This document shows positions 39,032 through 48,690 of a DNA stretch of 64,000 bases, in pieces (position 1 is the first letter of the stretch; each line of letters starts with the position of its first letter). The notes under the pieces were generated by a model. It worked only from the letters and a program-made list of their open reading frames with translations. It did no database searches and had not been told where the DNA came from. A program made the position numbers and the translations under genes. The DNA is from Acetivibrio saccincola (GTDB lineage: Bacteria; Bacillota; Clostridia; Acetivibrionales; Acetivibrionaceae): assembly GCF_002844395.1 (NCBI RefSeq), contig NZ_CP025197.1, positions 930,001 to 994,000 on the forward strand, in the 5' to 3' direction.

Positions 39032-39845
39032 TCATTCGTTCTCAGTATTGTCAGATTTCTTCTCCGGCTTCTTAATTTTGAGCTTTAAGAACTTTTTGCT
39101 TACAAAGTATACTATTAGAAGCATTAGTCCTAAGAGTACCAATACCGGTAATGCAGCAACTACGATTATAAGAAGGTTTCCTAAAAATTCTATTACTCCG
39201 CTGAGGCTATCTAAAAAGTTGTCTTTTAGTTTGCTGACATATGTAGGTTCAACAGGTTCTATTTTAGAATCGGGAGCTTTTTCATTCATGTTTATTGTGA
39301 TGGTTGAGAGTTTAACTAAGTTAGAAAGTTTGTTTAGAGTGCCAGTAAGTTGTTCAATTTCGTGTCTTATTTCAGTTAGTCTTTTTTCGGTTTTAAATAT
39401 GGTATCGGGGTCTTGAATTTTTTTCAAATATTCTTCAAGTCTGCTTTCTTCATATCTGATAAGTCTTAATCTAGAATCAATATCAAAGAATTTTTCAGTA
39501 ACATCGTCAGTTTTTATGTTTTCATCAGTCAATAAGCCCAGACCTTTTATATCTTTTAGTACGCTGCTGAATTTATCTGAATCAACTCTTATAATTATTA
39601 CTCCGCTTGTAACGAGAACTTCTTTATTATCTACATAGTGTTTTGTCTTATTTATTTTTGATTCCTGGACATATCCTACATTGGAAATTATATACTCGAT
39701 TTTGCCGTAGGCTGCATCAAAGTTATCAACTTCTACGCTTATATTTGCATTACTGACAAAGCTGCCATTGATATGGCATATTTTAGGTTTTCCCTTATTG
39801 CTCCAGTGATACAGGGGACTTTTACCGACCCTACAAAAACTGCAT
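39032..39845 (-). pseudogene. DUF4349 protein, N-terminus replaced by IS91 copy 3
   Basis: About 270 codons encode the typical DUF4349 body: IEYIISNVGYVQESKINK, VTEKFFDIDSRLRLIRYEESRL, a long coiled-coil (HEIEQLTGTLNKLSNLV) and a C-terminal membrane helix (GNLLIIVVAALPVLVLLG) with a basic tail. Signal peptide and N-terminal part are missing, because the IS91-linked sequence begins at 39846. The frame crosses that joint without a stop. Intact relatives are anchored surface or periplasmic proteins of unknown role. Confidence 0.8.
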
Positions 39846-41761
39846 AAAACTGAAGCCTTCTTTTCCGTCGAACTCATCTTATTTATACCGGTTATTTGTG
39901 TATCTTTTGACAATATAGAAGGTTCAACTTGTACATTTTTATGCGGTAGACTGCTACCTAAAGTCTGATTTGCCTGAACAGGCTTTATAAGCTTACCCAA
40001 CTCTACAATCTTCTTTATTACTACTTTATGATAAAAAGATTTACATAATACAATATTTGTGTTAAAACATATATAGAACATTTGTTCTATATATGTTTTA
40101 AGAGTGTGAGTACTAATGCTTTATGAAAGTTCGAATAATCAGGGGATATATTCTCCAAGAGAGCCACGGAAAAATTATTATTATAGGTGCGTAGAAGAGA
40201 ATTTTGAAGTTTTGGAGAGAGTGTGGGATGATAGGTACCAAAATACATACGGTTATTGGAGACCCCATATTCTAGATGTTATATATGATTACCTTGATTG
40301 TGGGAATTTGCATCTAGGGTTTGCCCGTGTTAAGTGTGAAGATTGTAACAAGGAGTATCTATTGCCTTTTTCATGTAAACGGAGGGCGTTCTGTCCTTCA
40401 TGTCATCAGAGAAGAGTAGTTGAATTTGGAGAGTTTTTATACACTGAGGTTTTAAAAGAAGTTTCCCACAGGCAGTGGGTCTTTAGTATACCCAAAAGAC
40501 TTAGATGCTATTTTATGTATGACAGAAAGCTACTTGCAAAACTATCAAGATGTGCATGGAAAGTCTTATGTGATTATCTTAAAAGTTCATCTGGAGATAA
40601 AGATTCAGTTCCTGGTGTTGTTATAGCTGTACAAACATTTGGAGATTTTTTAAACTTTAATCCTCATTTACATGTAATTGCAACAGATGGTTGTTTTAAA
40701 GGGGACGGAGATTTTATAAAATCAGTATTACCTCAAGGAAAAGATATTGAGAAGGTTTTTCAGTCAGAAGTACTAAAGATGCTCAAAAAAGAGGGGAAAA
40801 TTAATCAATTTATTATAGATAACATGCTTAGTTGGGAAAATACTGGATTTAATGTTTATTGTGGGGAGGCAATATACGCAGAGGAACAGGAGAGTATTGA
40901 AAAACTTGCTCAATATGTAGTTCGTGCTCCAATTTCTCAGGAAAGAATGTTTTACATACCACCAGAAGAAAGTTCAAATGAAGTTGGGAAAATTATTTAC
41001 AAGGGTAAAAATAGCAGAGAAATTCAAGCTTTTGATGCTTTGGATTGGTTAGCACGATTGGTAACTCATATCCCAAATAAGGGAGAGCAATTTGTAAGAT
41101 ATTATGGTTATTATTCAAATAAGAGTAGAGGACAAAGGAAAAAAGCTGAGACAGATGATAAAGTACCTGCAATTGTAAGTAGTGATTTATCTAAAAAAGC
41201 TTTTCGTAAAAACTGGGCAAGACTTATTCAAAAGGTTTATAATGTTGATTCTCTAAAATGTAAATATTGCAATGGGAAAATGAGAATAATTTCGTTTGTA
41301 GAGGATGAAGAAACTATCGAGAAGATTTTGAAACATTTGAAGCTTTGGGGAATTCAGAATCATGATCCGCCTAATCATTTCAAAATACCACAACAATTTG
41401 AACATTTTATATTGGCCAATTCATTGCTAATTGGAAACAATGAAAAAAGTAATGAAAATATGGGCAAAAATAAAGACGGTAATTATGAAGAACACAATTC
41501 TAATAATGTTTTTCCTGATTATGAAACTTGTGATGAATTGCCAAAATATGAGGACTGGTTTTAAAGAATAAATTCTTATAACCTTAAGTTTGTAGTGCTA
41601 TTTTTTGTTTTGTGCAGGAGGTTCAATACTTAAAGATAATATTATTTTGGGATTATTATTTAAAAATGAAGCAAATGTATATTGTTTTGGATGATTTTTG
41701 ATTTTAGTAGTGAAAAACAGAATTTAATATGATATTATGAAAAAAGCAAATACCTATCTAT
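39846..41761 (+). mobile_element. IS91-family element, copy 3
   Basis: Identity with the other copies starts at AAAACTGAAGCC (39846), about 90 bp nearer to the transposase than in copies 1, 2 and 4, and ends at the common right end 41761. To the right it cuts pseB, to the left it joins the DUF4349 fragment. The remaining passenger is about 215 bp of the transglutaminase N-terminal region. Confidence 0.85.
40116..41564 (+). CDS. IS91-family HUH transposase (copy 3)
   Basis: 482 aa with H184, H186, Y267 and Y329 intact. Private differences are WRPHIL (P for S at 50), NVDSLKC (S for P) and CDELPK (L for M). None falls on a recognised catalytic residue. Confidence 0.9.
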   Translation: MLYESSNNQGIYSPREPRKNYYYRCVEENFEVLERVWDDRYQNTYGYWRPHILDVIYDYLDCGNLHLGFARVKCEDCNKEYLLPFSCKRRAFCPSCHQRRVVEFGEFLYTEVLKEVSHRQWVFSIPKRLRCYFMYDRKLLAKLSRCAWKVLCDYLKSSSGDKDSVPGVVIAVQTFGDFLNFNPHLHVIATDGCFKGDGDFIKSVLPQGKDIEKVFQSEVLKMLKKEGKINQFIIDNMLSWENTGFNVYCGEAIYAEEQESIEKLAQYVVRAPISQERMFYIPPEESSNEVGKIIYKGKNSREIQAFDALDWLARLVTHIPNKGEQFVRYYGYYSNKSRGQRKKAETDDKVPAIVSSDLSKKAFRKNWARLIQKVYNVDSLKCKYCNGKMRIISFVEDEETIEKILKHLKLWGIQNHDPPNHFKIPQQFEHFILANSLLIGNNEKSNENMGKNKDGNYEEHNSNNVFPDYETCDELPKYEDWF

Positions 41762-42234
41762 TTAAAAAACAAATACTAGAAAGTAAAGAAATAACAGTAA
41801 CCGATTCTAATATGACAAGGTTTATGATGACTCTTTCTGAGGCGGTAGACTTGACGTTGGAAGCATGTGTGAGGGCGCAGGGGGGAGAAATTTTCGTGTT
41901 AAAGATGCCTGTTATATGTCTTAAAGATCTGGTAGATGTTACCATTGAAGAGGTTTCCAAAAAATACAATGTAAATAGTGAGGAGATCAAAATTAAGGAG
42001 ATTGGATTAAGACCTGGGGAAAAGCTTTATGAAGAGTTGATGACATGTGAGGAGTCAAAAAATGCTGTTGAGCTAGACAGAATGTTTGTTATACCTTCCC
42101 TTTATTCCAATAAATTCAGCGGAGAAAATGAAGGAGCTCCTTTAGCAAAGGTGCAGAATTATTCTTCTCATAACCAAATTCCTTTAACAAAGCAGGAATT
42201 AAAGGAACTTATATTGAAAGAAGAAATAATATAA
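41762..42234 (+). pseudogene. pseB: UDP-GlcNAc 4,6-dehydratase (PseB-like), C-terminal half
   Basis: The native part starts FKKQILESKEITVTDSNMTR and continues FMMTLSEAVDLTLEA and the conserved IGLRPGEKLYEELMT near the end. This is the last ~155 of about 330 residues of a PseB/FlaA1-type SDR dehydratase. The Rossmann GxxGxxG and the catalytic YxxxK are gone. An ATG 25 bp inside the IS91 end (41737) continues in frame into it, but the chimera would lack the active site. PseB makes the first intermediate from UDP-GlcNAc for pseudaminic acid. Confidence 0.88.
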
Positions 42235-42323
42235 TATTTTTTTGATTATGTAAACATCTGTGAAGCTCAATGTATATATTGAAATTTAAATTTAATAAAT
42301 TGTCAATGATTTAGTATTTGATG

Positions 42324-42555
42324 ACGAATGCAGGGACTAATTTTGGACAAAGTACATTTCCTAGGGGATTGGATGTTGAGGTGTTTTCCTTCAGTACATT
42401 GGAAAACGCCTTTAATTATACTTAAAAAAGTTATTTAATGACAGTATGATCAGGCAAATATGCCAAAACGGAACGTTACTGTTTCCCATTTATAACTGAG
42501 ATTTTTATAAAGGAGAAACCTTTGATTATAAAATACCGTTTTTCGGACGGGTTCA
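42324..42555 (+). pseudogene. Remnant of an spsF plus AAC(3)-like gene pair
   Basis: 42324-42440 matches 46131-46250 (inside spsF), sharing for example GGGGATTGGATGTTGAGGTG. 42442-42555 matches 46684-46797 (inside the AAC(3)-like gene), sharing AACGTTACTGTTTCC. About 430 bp between the two parts is deleted and there are frameshifts and stops. It is a decayed second copy of the intact pair downstream, in the same order and orientation. Confidence 0.85.
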
Positions 42556-43274
42556 TTGCTTTTCAATTTTTTCAACCGTAATTATAATGATTCTATCATA
42601 TTCCTATCTGATATACCATGTCACTTTCTTTTTGTCACTTACCATATCCTTTGGTTTGCAGTTAAAGTAAGTACTAAAACTATTAATAAAAATATTAGCG
42701 CAAAAAAGTTGAAACCAGCATAATAAAGTTAAACTTAGATGGTAAACATATATAATAGTTAATTTTGTCCTATTACTGGAGTTGTGCATTGAAAAGTAAA
42801 TAGTTACATTACCAATAAGATGGGAAGCAAAAGCATAAGTTAACCGAGTGTGGTATTGTTTAAATTGATAAAGAACCTAACTATTTCCATGGAGGTAATT
42901 TTGTGCCTGAGAAAGTGATAGAAACAAACACAATTTTAATCAATTATATAAAACGGTTTTAGGCATTGTTACTTCCGAAGGGAGCAAAAATGGTTCCAAA
43001 ATCTATTCAAAATGCACTTGTAACCGGGATAGAAGTTGTGGCTCAAGATTTCTCGGAAAATATAAACGGAATACTATATGGTCACATTTTGTAGTTACTT
43101 CATACTATAAAATCTTCGAGAATTCACTGCCGCAAAACTTTAAGATCTACCTTAGAGAATAATATTTGAACAATAAAGCGAAGAAACATTTATAAGAATA
43201 AACAAGGTAATGATCTATAATGATTAAAATTATTACACCTTTGCACAATTGTTCTAAGGAGGGAGTCTTTTATA
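42556..43274. other. Non-coding decayed DNA upstream of the KASIII gene
   Basis: About 720 bp without a convincing gene. Short open stretches (for example MVPKSIQNALVTGIEVVAQ at 42990) have no family I recognise and are probably further decay products. The ribosome site AAGGAGGGAG for the next gene ends it. Confidence 0.5.
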
Positions 43275-44285
43275 ATGAATATATGCATTAAGGATATTGC
43301 GTATTATTTGCCTGAAAAAGTGCTGACGAATGAAGAACTGGAAAAGGAATATGATAAGTGGGATTCGGAAAAAATATTTAATAAGATAGGTATAAAATGC
43401 AGACATATTGCATCTGACAATGATACTGCTGTAGATTTGGCTGAAAAGGCTTCAATACAGCTTTTTAATAGGAATCCTGATTTAAGAAATAAAATTGATT
43501 TTATGATGTTATGTACTCAGAGTCCGGATTATTTAATTCCTACATCTGCTTGTATTCTTCAGGATAGGCTTGGTATTCCAAAGACCTGTGGGGCACTAGA
43601 TTATAATTTAGGATGTTCAGGCTTTATATATGGGTTAGCTTTGTCAAAAGGCTTAATTGCTACAGGAATTGCTAATAACGTTCTATTACTGACGTCTGAA
43701 ACCTATACAAAACATATTCATCCAAAGGATATGAGTACAAGAACAATTTTTGGTGACGGTGCCGCAGCAATATGGATATGTAAAAGTTCAGATGGAGGTT
43801 CGATAGATGAGTTTGTACTTGGAAGTGATGGATCGGGTGCACAAAACTTGATTATACCTTCTGGAGGTTTAAAACTTAGTCGAAGTAATGAAACAGCCAG
43901 AGAGTATGTGGATGAAAATGGAAACATCCGTTCTAAAGATAATTTGTATATGAATGGATCTGAAGTATTTAGCTTTACAATAAACGTTGTTCCAAAGCTT
44001 GTTGAGCAAACACTAATAAAAAACAATTTGGAAATGGGTGATATAGATTATTTTATATTTCATCAGGCAAATAAATATATGCTGGATTATTTGAGGAAAA
44101 AAATTAACATACCGGAAGAAAAATTTTATTTGGATATGGAAACTACCGGAAACACAGTGTCTTCAACTATTCCTATTGCTGTTTCACAGGCATTAAATAA
44201 AGGTTTTATTAAAAAGGGTTCCAAATTGATGCTGGTTGGTTTTGGGGTGGGCTATTCGTGGGGAGCATGTGTTGTTAGCTTGTAG
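43275..44285 (+). CDS. 3-oxoacyl-ACP synthase III (FabH-like)
   Basis: The 336-aa KASIII has the catalytic triad: Cys114 in NLGCSGF, His near 262 in FHQANK, Asn near 293 in GNTVSST. It condenses a short acyl-CoA starter with malonyl-ACP. Here it is followed by its own ACP and an SDR reductase, so it probably makes a dedicated short 3-hydroxyacyl group rather than housekeeping fatty acids. It resembles the fabH2 genes of nonulosonate glycan loci. The ATG follows AAGGAGGGAG. Confidence 0.88.
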   Translation: MNICIKDIAYYLPEKVLTNEELEKEYDKWDSEKIFNKIGIKCRHIASDNDTAVDLAEKASIQLFNRNPDLRNKIDFMMLCTQSPDYLIPTSACILQDRLGIPKTCGALDYNLGCSGFIYGLALSKGLIATGIANNVLLLTSETYTKHIHPKDMSTRTIFGDGAAAIWICKSSDGGSIDEFVLGSDGSGAQNLIIPSGGLKLSRSNETAREYVDENGNIRSKDNLYMNGSEVFSFTINVVPKLVEQTLIKNNLEMGDIDYFIFHQANKYMLDYLRKKINIPEEKFYLDMETTGNTVSSTIPIAVSQALNKGFIKKGSKLMLVGFGVGYSWGACVVSL

Positions 44286-44346
44286 TAATGTGATTTTAAA
44301 CAACAAAGAAGTAAGAATTTCAATTTTTAATGGAGGTATTACTAAT

Positions 44347-44562
44347 ATGGATAAAAAAGAGATTTTGAAGATGATATTGGATAATTTAGAGATAGAAGAT
44401 GATTTGGGGTTTGATGCTGAATTAGACAAGTTGGAACAGTGGGATTCAATGGCTGTAATCGCTTTTATTGCTTTTGCAGACGATAAATTTAATAAAAGTA
44501 TTAGTGTTTCAAATATTAAAAGTTGTAGGACAATAGGAGATTTAGTTGATCTTCTTTTGTAG
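44347..44562 (+). CDS. Acyl carrier protein 1
   Basis: The start at 44347 follows TGGAGG; upstream in-frame codons are not used. The 71-aa product has the helical ACP pattern with the phosphopantetheine serine S34 in QWDSMAV (Met instead of the usual Leu after Ser). It lies 61 bp after the KASIII gene and 54 bp before the SDR gene, and very likely serves both. Confidence 0.85.
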   Translation: MDKKEILKMILDNLEIEDDLGFDAELDKLEQWDSMAVIAFIAFADDKFNKSISVSNIKSCRTIGDLVDLLL

Positions 44563-44616
44563 TTCAGTATTAGTAAAATTCATTATTATTAGAAAATTAT
44601 TATTTGGAGAGAACGT

Positions 44617-45384
44617 ATGCCATATGATCCAATAGACATTAAAGGTAAAAGAATATTGGTAACGGGTGCATCATCGGGTATTGGTAGAGAAACATCTAAG
44701 TTATTATCTCAATTAGGAGCACTTGTTGTTCTTGTATCCAGGAACGAGTATAATCTCGAAAATACAAAGAATATGTTGGATGGGACAGGACATATTTCTG
44801 TTCCATTTGATTTAACAAATATAAACGGAATAGTAGAATTAGTGGATGGCATTGTTGCAAAAGCAGGGCCAATGGATGGCCTTGTTCATTGTGCCGGTAT
44901 TGATTATACGGCACCTTTGAAACTTACTAAATATAAAAATTACAGCCAACTCTTTGACTTAAACTTGTTCAGCTTTATTGAATTGGTTAAGGGTTTTACA
45001 AAGAAAGACAATTACTCGAAAAACGGTGCAAGTATTGTGGCTGTGTCTTCAGTAATGGGCTCCATTCCTGCTCCGGGATTAACTGCATATGCTGCAAGCA
45101 AGGCAGCTATGGATAATGTAGTAAAGACATTTGCACTGGAATTTGCACCTTTGAATATCAGGTTTAATACAGTAGTGGCAGCATACGTCAATACTGAGAT
45201 GTTTAAAAGAATGAGTCGAATGATTACAGAAGAACAAATAAACGTACTTATGTCAAAAATACCTCTTGGTTTAGGAGAGCCAGCTGATATTGCAAATCCT
45301 ATAGTATTTTTGCTATCTAATGCAGCAAAATGGATTACTGGTACGAATATGGTTGTGGATGGCGGTTATCTGTTGAAGAAATAA
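44617..45384 (+). CDS. SDR oxidoreductase (FabG-like)
   Basis: The 255-aa protein has the NAD(P) motif TGASSGIGRE (residues 16-25), NAG-type segment CAGIDY, catalytic Ser near 145 (VSSVMGS) and YAASK with Tyr near 158 and Lys near 162. The end is the usual GTNMVVDGGY. As third gene of the KASIII-ACP-SDR set it most likely reduces a 3-oxoacyl-ACP to 3-hydroxyacyl-ACP. A PtmA-like role on a sugar is the alternative. Confidence 0.85.
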   Translation: MPYDPIDIKGKRILVTGASSGIGRETSKLLSQLGALVVLVSRNEYNLENTKNMLDGTGHISVPFDLTNINGIVELVDGIVAKAGPMDGLVHCAGIDYTAPLKLTKYKNYSQLFDLNLFSFIELVKGFTKKDNYSKNGASIVAVSSVMGSIPAPGLTAYAASKAAMDNVVKTFALEFAPLNIRFNTVVAAYVNTEMFKRMSRMITEEQINVLMSKIPLGLGEPADIANPIVFLLSNAAKWITGTNMVVDGGYLLKK

Positions 45385-45759
45385 ATATTGATTTGAGTTT
45401 ATCCGATAAAAGACTCAATACATGTAGAATTTAGATAAGGCAGTACGAATAATGGATATTGGTAATGTCAAGATACAGAAAATCTATATGCTTCCCAAGT
45501 GTGAATTTTAAAAAATACTATTTTCTATGGATACTAATTAAAATTTTATTAAAGAATAGTAATCATTTTGCCGATAAAGATAGAAAATTGAAAACTTTAT
45601 GAAAAATTGATGACATGCGAGAAATCAAAAAAGTTGTTGAACTCGATATATGAAAGGAACATAAATTGTAGGGTTTATTGCTTTTGAAATTTTAATTAAA
45701 GAAAAGTAAACGACTTTATGTAAAGGGAAAGATAATACTAATGATTCCAGGAGGAGCAT
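45385..45759. other. Spacer with a pseB remnant
   Basis: No intact gene. 45589-45652 matches the end of pseB (42017-42080), sharing the frame of LYEELMTCEESK in decayed form. It places a lost pseB copy directly upstream of the intact spsF. Confidence 0.75.
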
Positions 45760-46512
45760 ATGAAAACAGGGGTTATTGTACAAACAAGAATGGGGTCAAC
45801 ACGATTGCCCGGTAAGGTTATGATGGATTTATGCGGTAAACCTGTTATAGATCATGTAATAGATAGGTTAAAGCGGTCAAGACTTTCGGATGAAATAATC
45901 ATTGCGACAACTACACTAGAGAGAGACAAGGTAGTTGTGGAACAAGCTAAAAAGAACGGAGTAAAATGGTTTTGCGGTAGTGAGGATGATGTATTGTCAA
46001 GGTATTATTGTGCGGCTAAAGAAAACGATCTTGATGTAGTAGTTCGTGTTATGTCAGATTGTCCTTTAATTGATCCGGTAATATTAGATAATGTTGTTGA
46101 CTTCTATATGAGCAACAATTATACATTGGTTACGAATGCAGGAATTAATTTTGAGCAAAGGACATTTCCAAGGGGATTGGATGTTGAGGTGTTTTCCTTC
46201 AGTATGTTGGAATACGCCTTTAATAATGCTCAAAAAAGTTATCAGAGAGAGCATGTTACGCCTTATTTATATGAAACATATTTTGACAGTATCTACTATT
46301 ATAAAAATGATGTTGATTATTCTAATTTCAGGTGGACTTTGGATACCGATGAAGATTATGCATTGATTAGTGCAATTTATGATAGATTGTATAAAAAGTA
46401 TGGCAGCAACTTCGGTCTTTATGAAGTTTTAGAGTTGATGAAATCTAATCCTGAGTTAAGCATGATTAATGCTCATGTTCAGCAAAAAAGCTGGTTTATA
46501 ATTAATAAATGA
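45760..46512 (+). CDS. spsF: SpsF-type cytidylyltransferase
   Basis: The 250-aa protein starts with the nucleotidyltransferase signature VIVQTRMGSTRLPGKVM and has DVVVRVMSDCPLIDP and VTPYLYE, typical of SpsF/KdsB-like enzymes. No separate NeuA/PseF-type gene exists in the window, so this is the best candidate to activate the nonulosonate as a CMP-sugar. This is inferred from context. GGAGGAG lies just upstream of the ATG. A decayed second copy lies at 42324-42440. Confidence 0.8.
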   Translation: MKTGVIVQTRMGSTRLPGKVMMDLCGKPVIDHVIDRLKRSRLSDEIIIATTTLERDKVVVEQAKKNGVKWFCGSEDDVLSRYYCAAKENDLDVVVRVMSDCPLIDPVILDNVVDFYMSNNYTLVTNAGINFEQRTFPRGLDVEVFSFSMLEYAFNNAQKSYQREHVTPYLYETYFDSIYYYKNDVDYSNFRWTLDTDEDYALISAIYDRLYKKYGSNFGLYEVLELMKSNPELSMINAHVQQKSWFIINK

Positions 46513-46528
46513 AATTTTTACAAGGTCG

Positions 46529-47323
46529 GTGAGAATATTGTCTGACTATATTCCTTACGAAAAAGTAGTTGATTATTTAGACATTAATGAAGGAGATATC
46601 CTTCTGGTTGGTTCTGACATAACCCTTTTGGGATTAAATGCTTATTATAATGGTGAACAATTTGAGCCAAACAAGTTTATAGACAGTATAATCAGGAAAA
46701 TAGGTCAAAAAGGAACGTTACTGTTTCCAACTTATAACTGGGGATTTTGCAAAGGAGAAACTTTTGATTATAAAAACACCGTTTCTCGGACGGGCTCATT
46801 GAGCAATGCAGCTCTAAAGAGAAAAGATTTTGTACGAACAAAACATCCCATATATTCTTTTGCGGTATGGGGACGAGACAGTGATAAGCTGTATCACATG
46901 AATAATATCAGTTCTTTTGGGAAGGATTCTCCCTTTGCGTATATGAAGGAAAATGGTGCTAAAATGCTTATTATTGGGGTGTCATATCAAAACTCATTCA
47001 CTTTTATGCATCATGTAGAGGAAATGGAAAAAGCACCGTATAGGTATTTAAAAAGTTTTACAAGTAAGTATATCGATGAAAAAGGAGAAGAGAGCATTAG
47101 AACTTATTCCATGTATGTGAGAAATCTTGAACTGGGAGTTGAAACTAAATTTGATTTGGAAAACGAAATGAAAGAAAGTGGTGCAGCAAAGCATTACACG
47201 ATAAACAACGTAGAGATTATTAATGTGGATCTTAAAAAGGCTTATGAGGTAATAAAAGATGACATTATAAATAATGAAGGCAAGAAGTTGCACAAACGGG
47301 AAAGGGCGGCTGATGTTAAATGA
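46529..47323 (+). CDS. AAC(3)-like N-acyltransferase
   Basis: The 264-aa product belongs to the aminoglycoside 3-N-acetyltransferase fold family: GDILLVGSDI, KGTLLFPTYNWGFCKGE, the TKHPIYSFAVWG segment with the active His, and FTFMHHVEEM. In glycan loci such proteins are thought to acylate amino-sugars, not drugs (compare Cj1296/Cj1297 in Campylobacter). It starts with GTG at 46529 (a TTG 9 nt later is possible) and its stop overlaps the next start (ATGA). Confidence 0.8.
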   Translation: MRILSDYIPYEKVVDYLDINEGDILLVGSDITLLGLNAYYNGEQFEPNKFIDSIIRKIGQKGTLLFPTYNWGFCKGETFDYKNTVSRTGSLSNAALKRKDFVRTKHPIYSFAVWGRDSDKLYHMNNISSFGKDSPFAYMKENGAKMLIIGVSYQNSFTFMHHVEEMEKAPYRYLKSFTSKYIDEKGEESIRTYSMYVRNLELGVETKFDLENEMKESGAAKHYTINNVEIINVDLKKAYEVIKDDIINNEGKKLHKRERAADVK

Positions 47324-48630
47324 CCTCAACTGAAATGGATTATTCAAAAGTCGGGGAATATATGTATCAGTTATTAAAGGAATTGTTTCCAATATGCCGC
47401 AGTATAACCGGAGAAGGTGTGAGGGAAACATTAAGAATTATTCAAAAACATATCCCTATAAAAATACATGGAATACCATCGGGAACAAAGGTTTTTGATT
47501 GGGAGGTTCCTAAAGAGTGGAATATAAAAGACGCATATATTATGGATGAAGAAGGAAATAAAATAGTCGACTTTAAAAAGAACAATCTTCATGTTGTAGG
47601 ATATTCAATACCGGTAGATAAAACTGTCAACTTGGAAGAACTTGAGTCTCACTTGTATTCAATAGAAGATCAGCCGGAGGCCATCCCGTACATAACTTCT
47701 TATTATAAGGAACGCTGGGGATTTTGCATATCGCACAATCAAAGAAAGAAATTAAAAGACGGTAATTATAGAGTTTATATTGACAGTAGCCTTAAAGATG
47801 GATATTTAAATTATGCCGAGTTGATTATTCCGGGAAGAACCAGTAAAGAAATATTTTTATCGACATATATTTGCCATCCTTCAATGGCAAATAATGAACT
47901 GTCAGGTCCTGTACTTCTGACTTATTTGGCAAAGTGGGTTATGAGTGAGCCGCGAAAATTTTCTTATCGGTTGGTTTTTATACCTGAAACAATAGGTTCG
48001 ATTACTTATTTGAGCCAGAATTATAAAGAGATGAAAGAAAACATTATTGCCGGTTATAATTTAACATGCGTAGGAGATAACAGGGCATATTCTTTTATGC
48101 CATCCAGATATGGTAATACCTATGCTGACAAAGTGGCGTTGAATGTATTGAGATACAGTCAACCGGATTTTATACAATATTCATATCTGCAAAGAGGAAG
48201 TGATGAGCGTCAATACTGCAGTCCAGGTATAGATTTGCCTGTTGCCAGTATAATGAGAACTAAATATGGAGAGTATCCTGAATATCACACATCATTGGAC
48301 AATTTAGATTTGGTTTCATCAGAAGGATTGCAGGGAAGTTTTGATATATATAAGGAATGCATAGAGTTGATAGAAAGAAATGAAAAATATAAGATTAAAT
48401 GCTTAGGGGAACCTCAGCTTGGGAAGAGAGGATTATATCCTACATTAAGTACAAAGGATTCAGGTCGGATCGTAAGGGATATGATGAATTTTATTGCATA
48501 TGCAGATGGTAAAAACGATTTGATTGATATAAGTAATATTATAGGAGTGCCGGCAAGAAGTTTGTATCCTATTATAGAGAAACTTGAAGGTAGTGGATTG
48601 TTGACTAAAGAAGCAGTAGAAGTGATGTAA
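47320..48630 (+). CDS. DUF4910 aminopeptidase-like protein
   Basis: The 436-aa protein has the DUF4910/DUF2172 architecture: N-terminal FPICRSITGEGVRETL, metal-site-like STYICHPSMANNELSGP, ERQYCSPGIDLPV and EYHTSLDNLD, then a C-terminal winged-helix-like domain (ISNIIGVPARSLYPIIEKLE). It is an M28-type zinc hydrolase fold. The Campylobacter homologue type Cj1295 has been linked to addition of a di-O-methylglyceric acid group to flagellar pseudaminic acid (from memory). Translationally coupled to the AAC(3)-like gene. Confidence 0.8.
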   Translation: MTSTEMDYSKVGEYMYQLLKELFPICRSITGEGVRETLRIIQKHIPIKIHGIPSGTKVFDWEVPKEWNIKDAYIMDEEGNKIVDFKKNNLHVVGYSIPVDKTVNLEELESHLYSIEDQPEAIPYITSYYKERWGFCISHNQRKKLKDGNYRVYIDSSLKDGYLNYAELIIPGRTSKEIFLSTYICHPSMANNELSGPVLLTYLAKWVMSEPRKFSYRLVFIPETIGSITYLSQNYKEMKENIIAGYNLTCVGDNRAYSFMPSRYGNTYADKVALNVLRYSQPDFIQYSYLQRGSDERQYCSPGIDLPVASIMRTKYGEYPEYHTSLDNLDLVSSEGLQGSFDIYKECIELIERNEKYKIKCLGEPQLGKRGLYPTLSTKDSGRIVRDMMNFIAYADGKNDLIDISNIIGVPARSLYPIIEKLEGSGLLTKEAVEVM

Positions 48631-48690
48631 TATACAGATTATTAAGAAAAAAAGTGTATTAACAAATAAAGTGGCAGGGAGGTACATTTT

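Noticed and set aside
41737-42234. A complete 165-residue gene starting at 41737
   Set aside because: The first eight codons belong to the IS91 end, and the rest aligns only with the C-terminal half of PseB.
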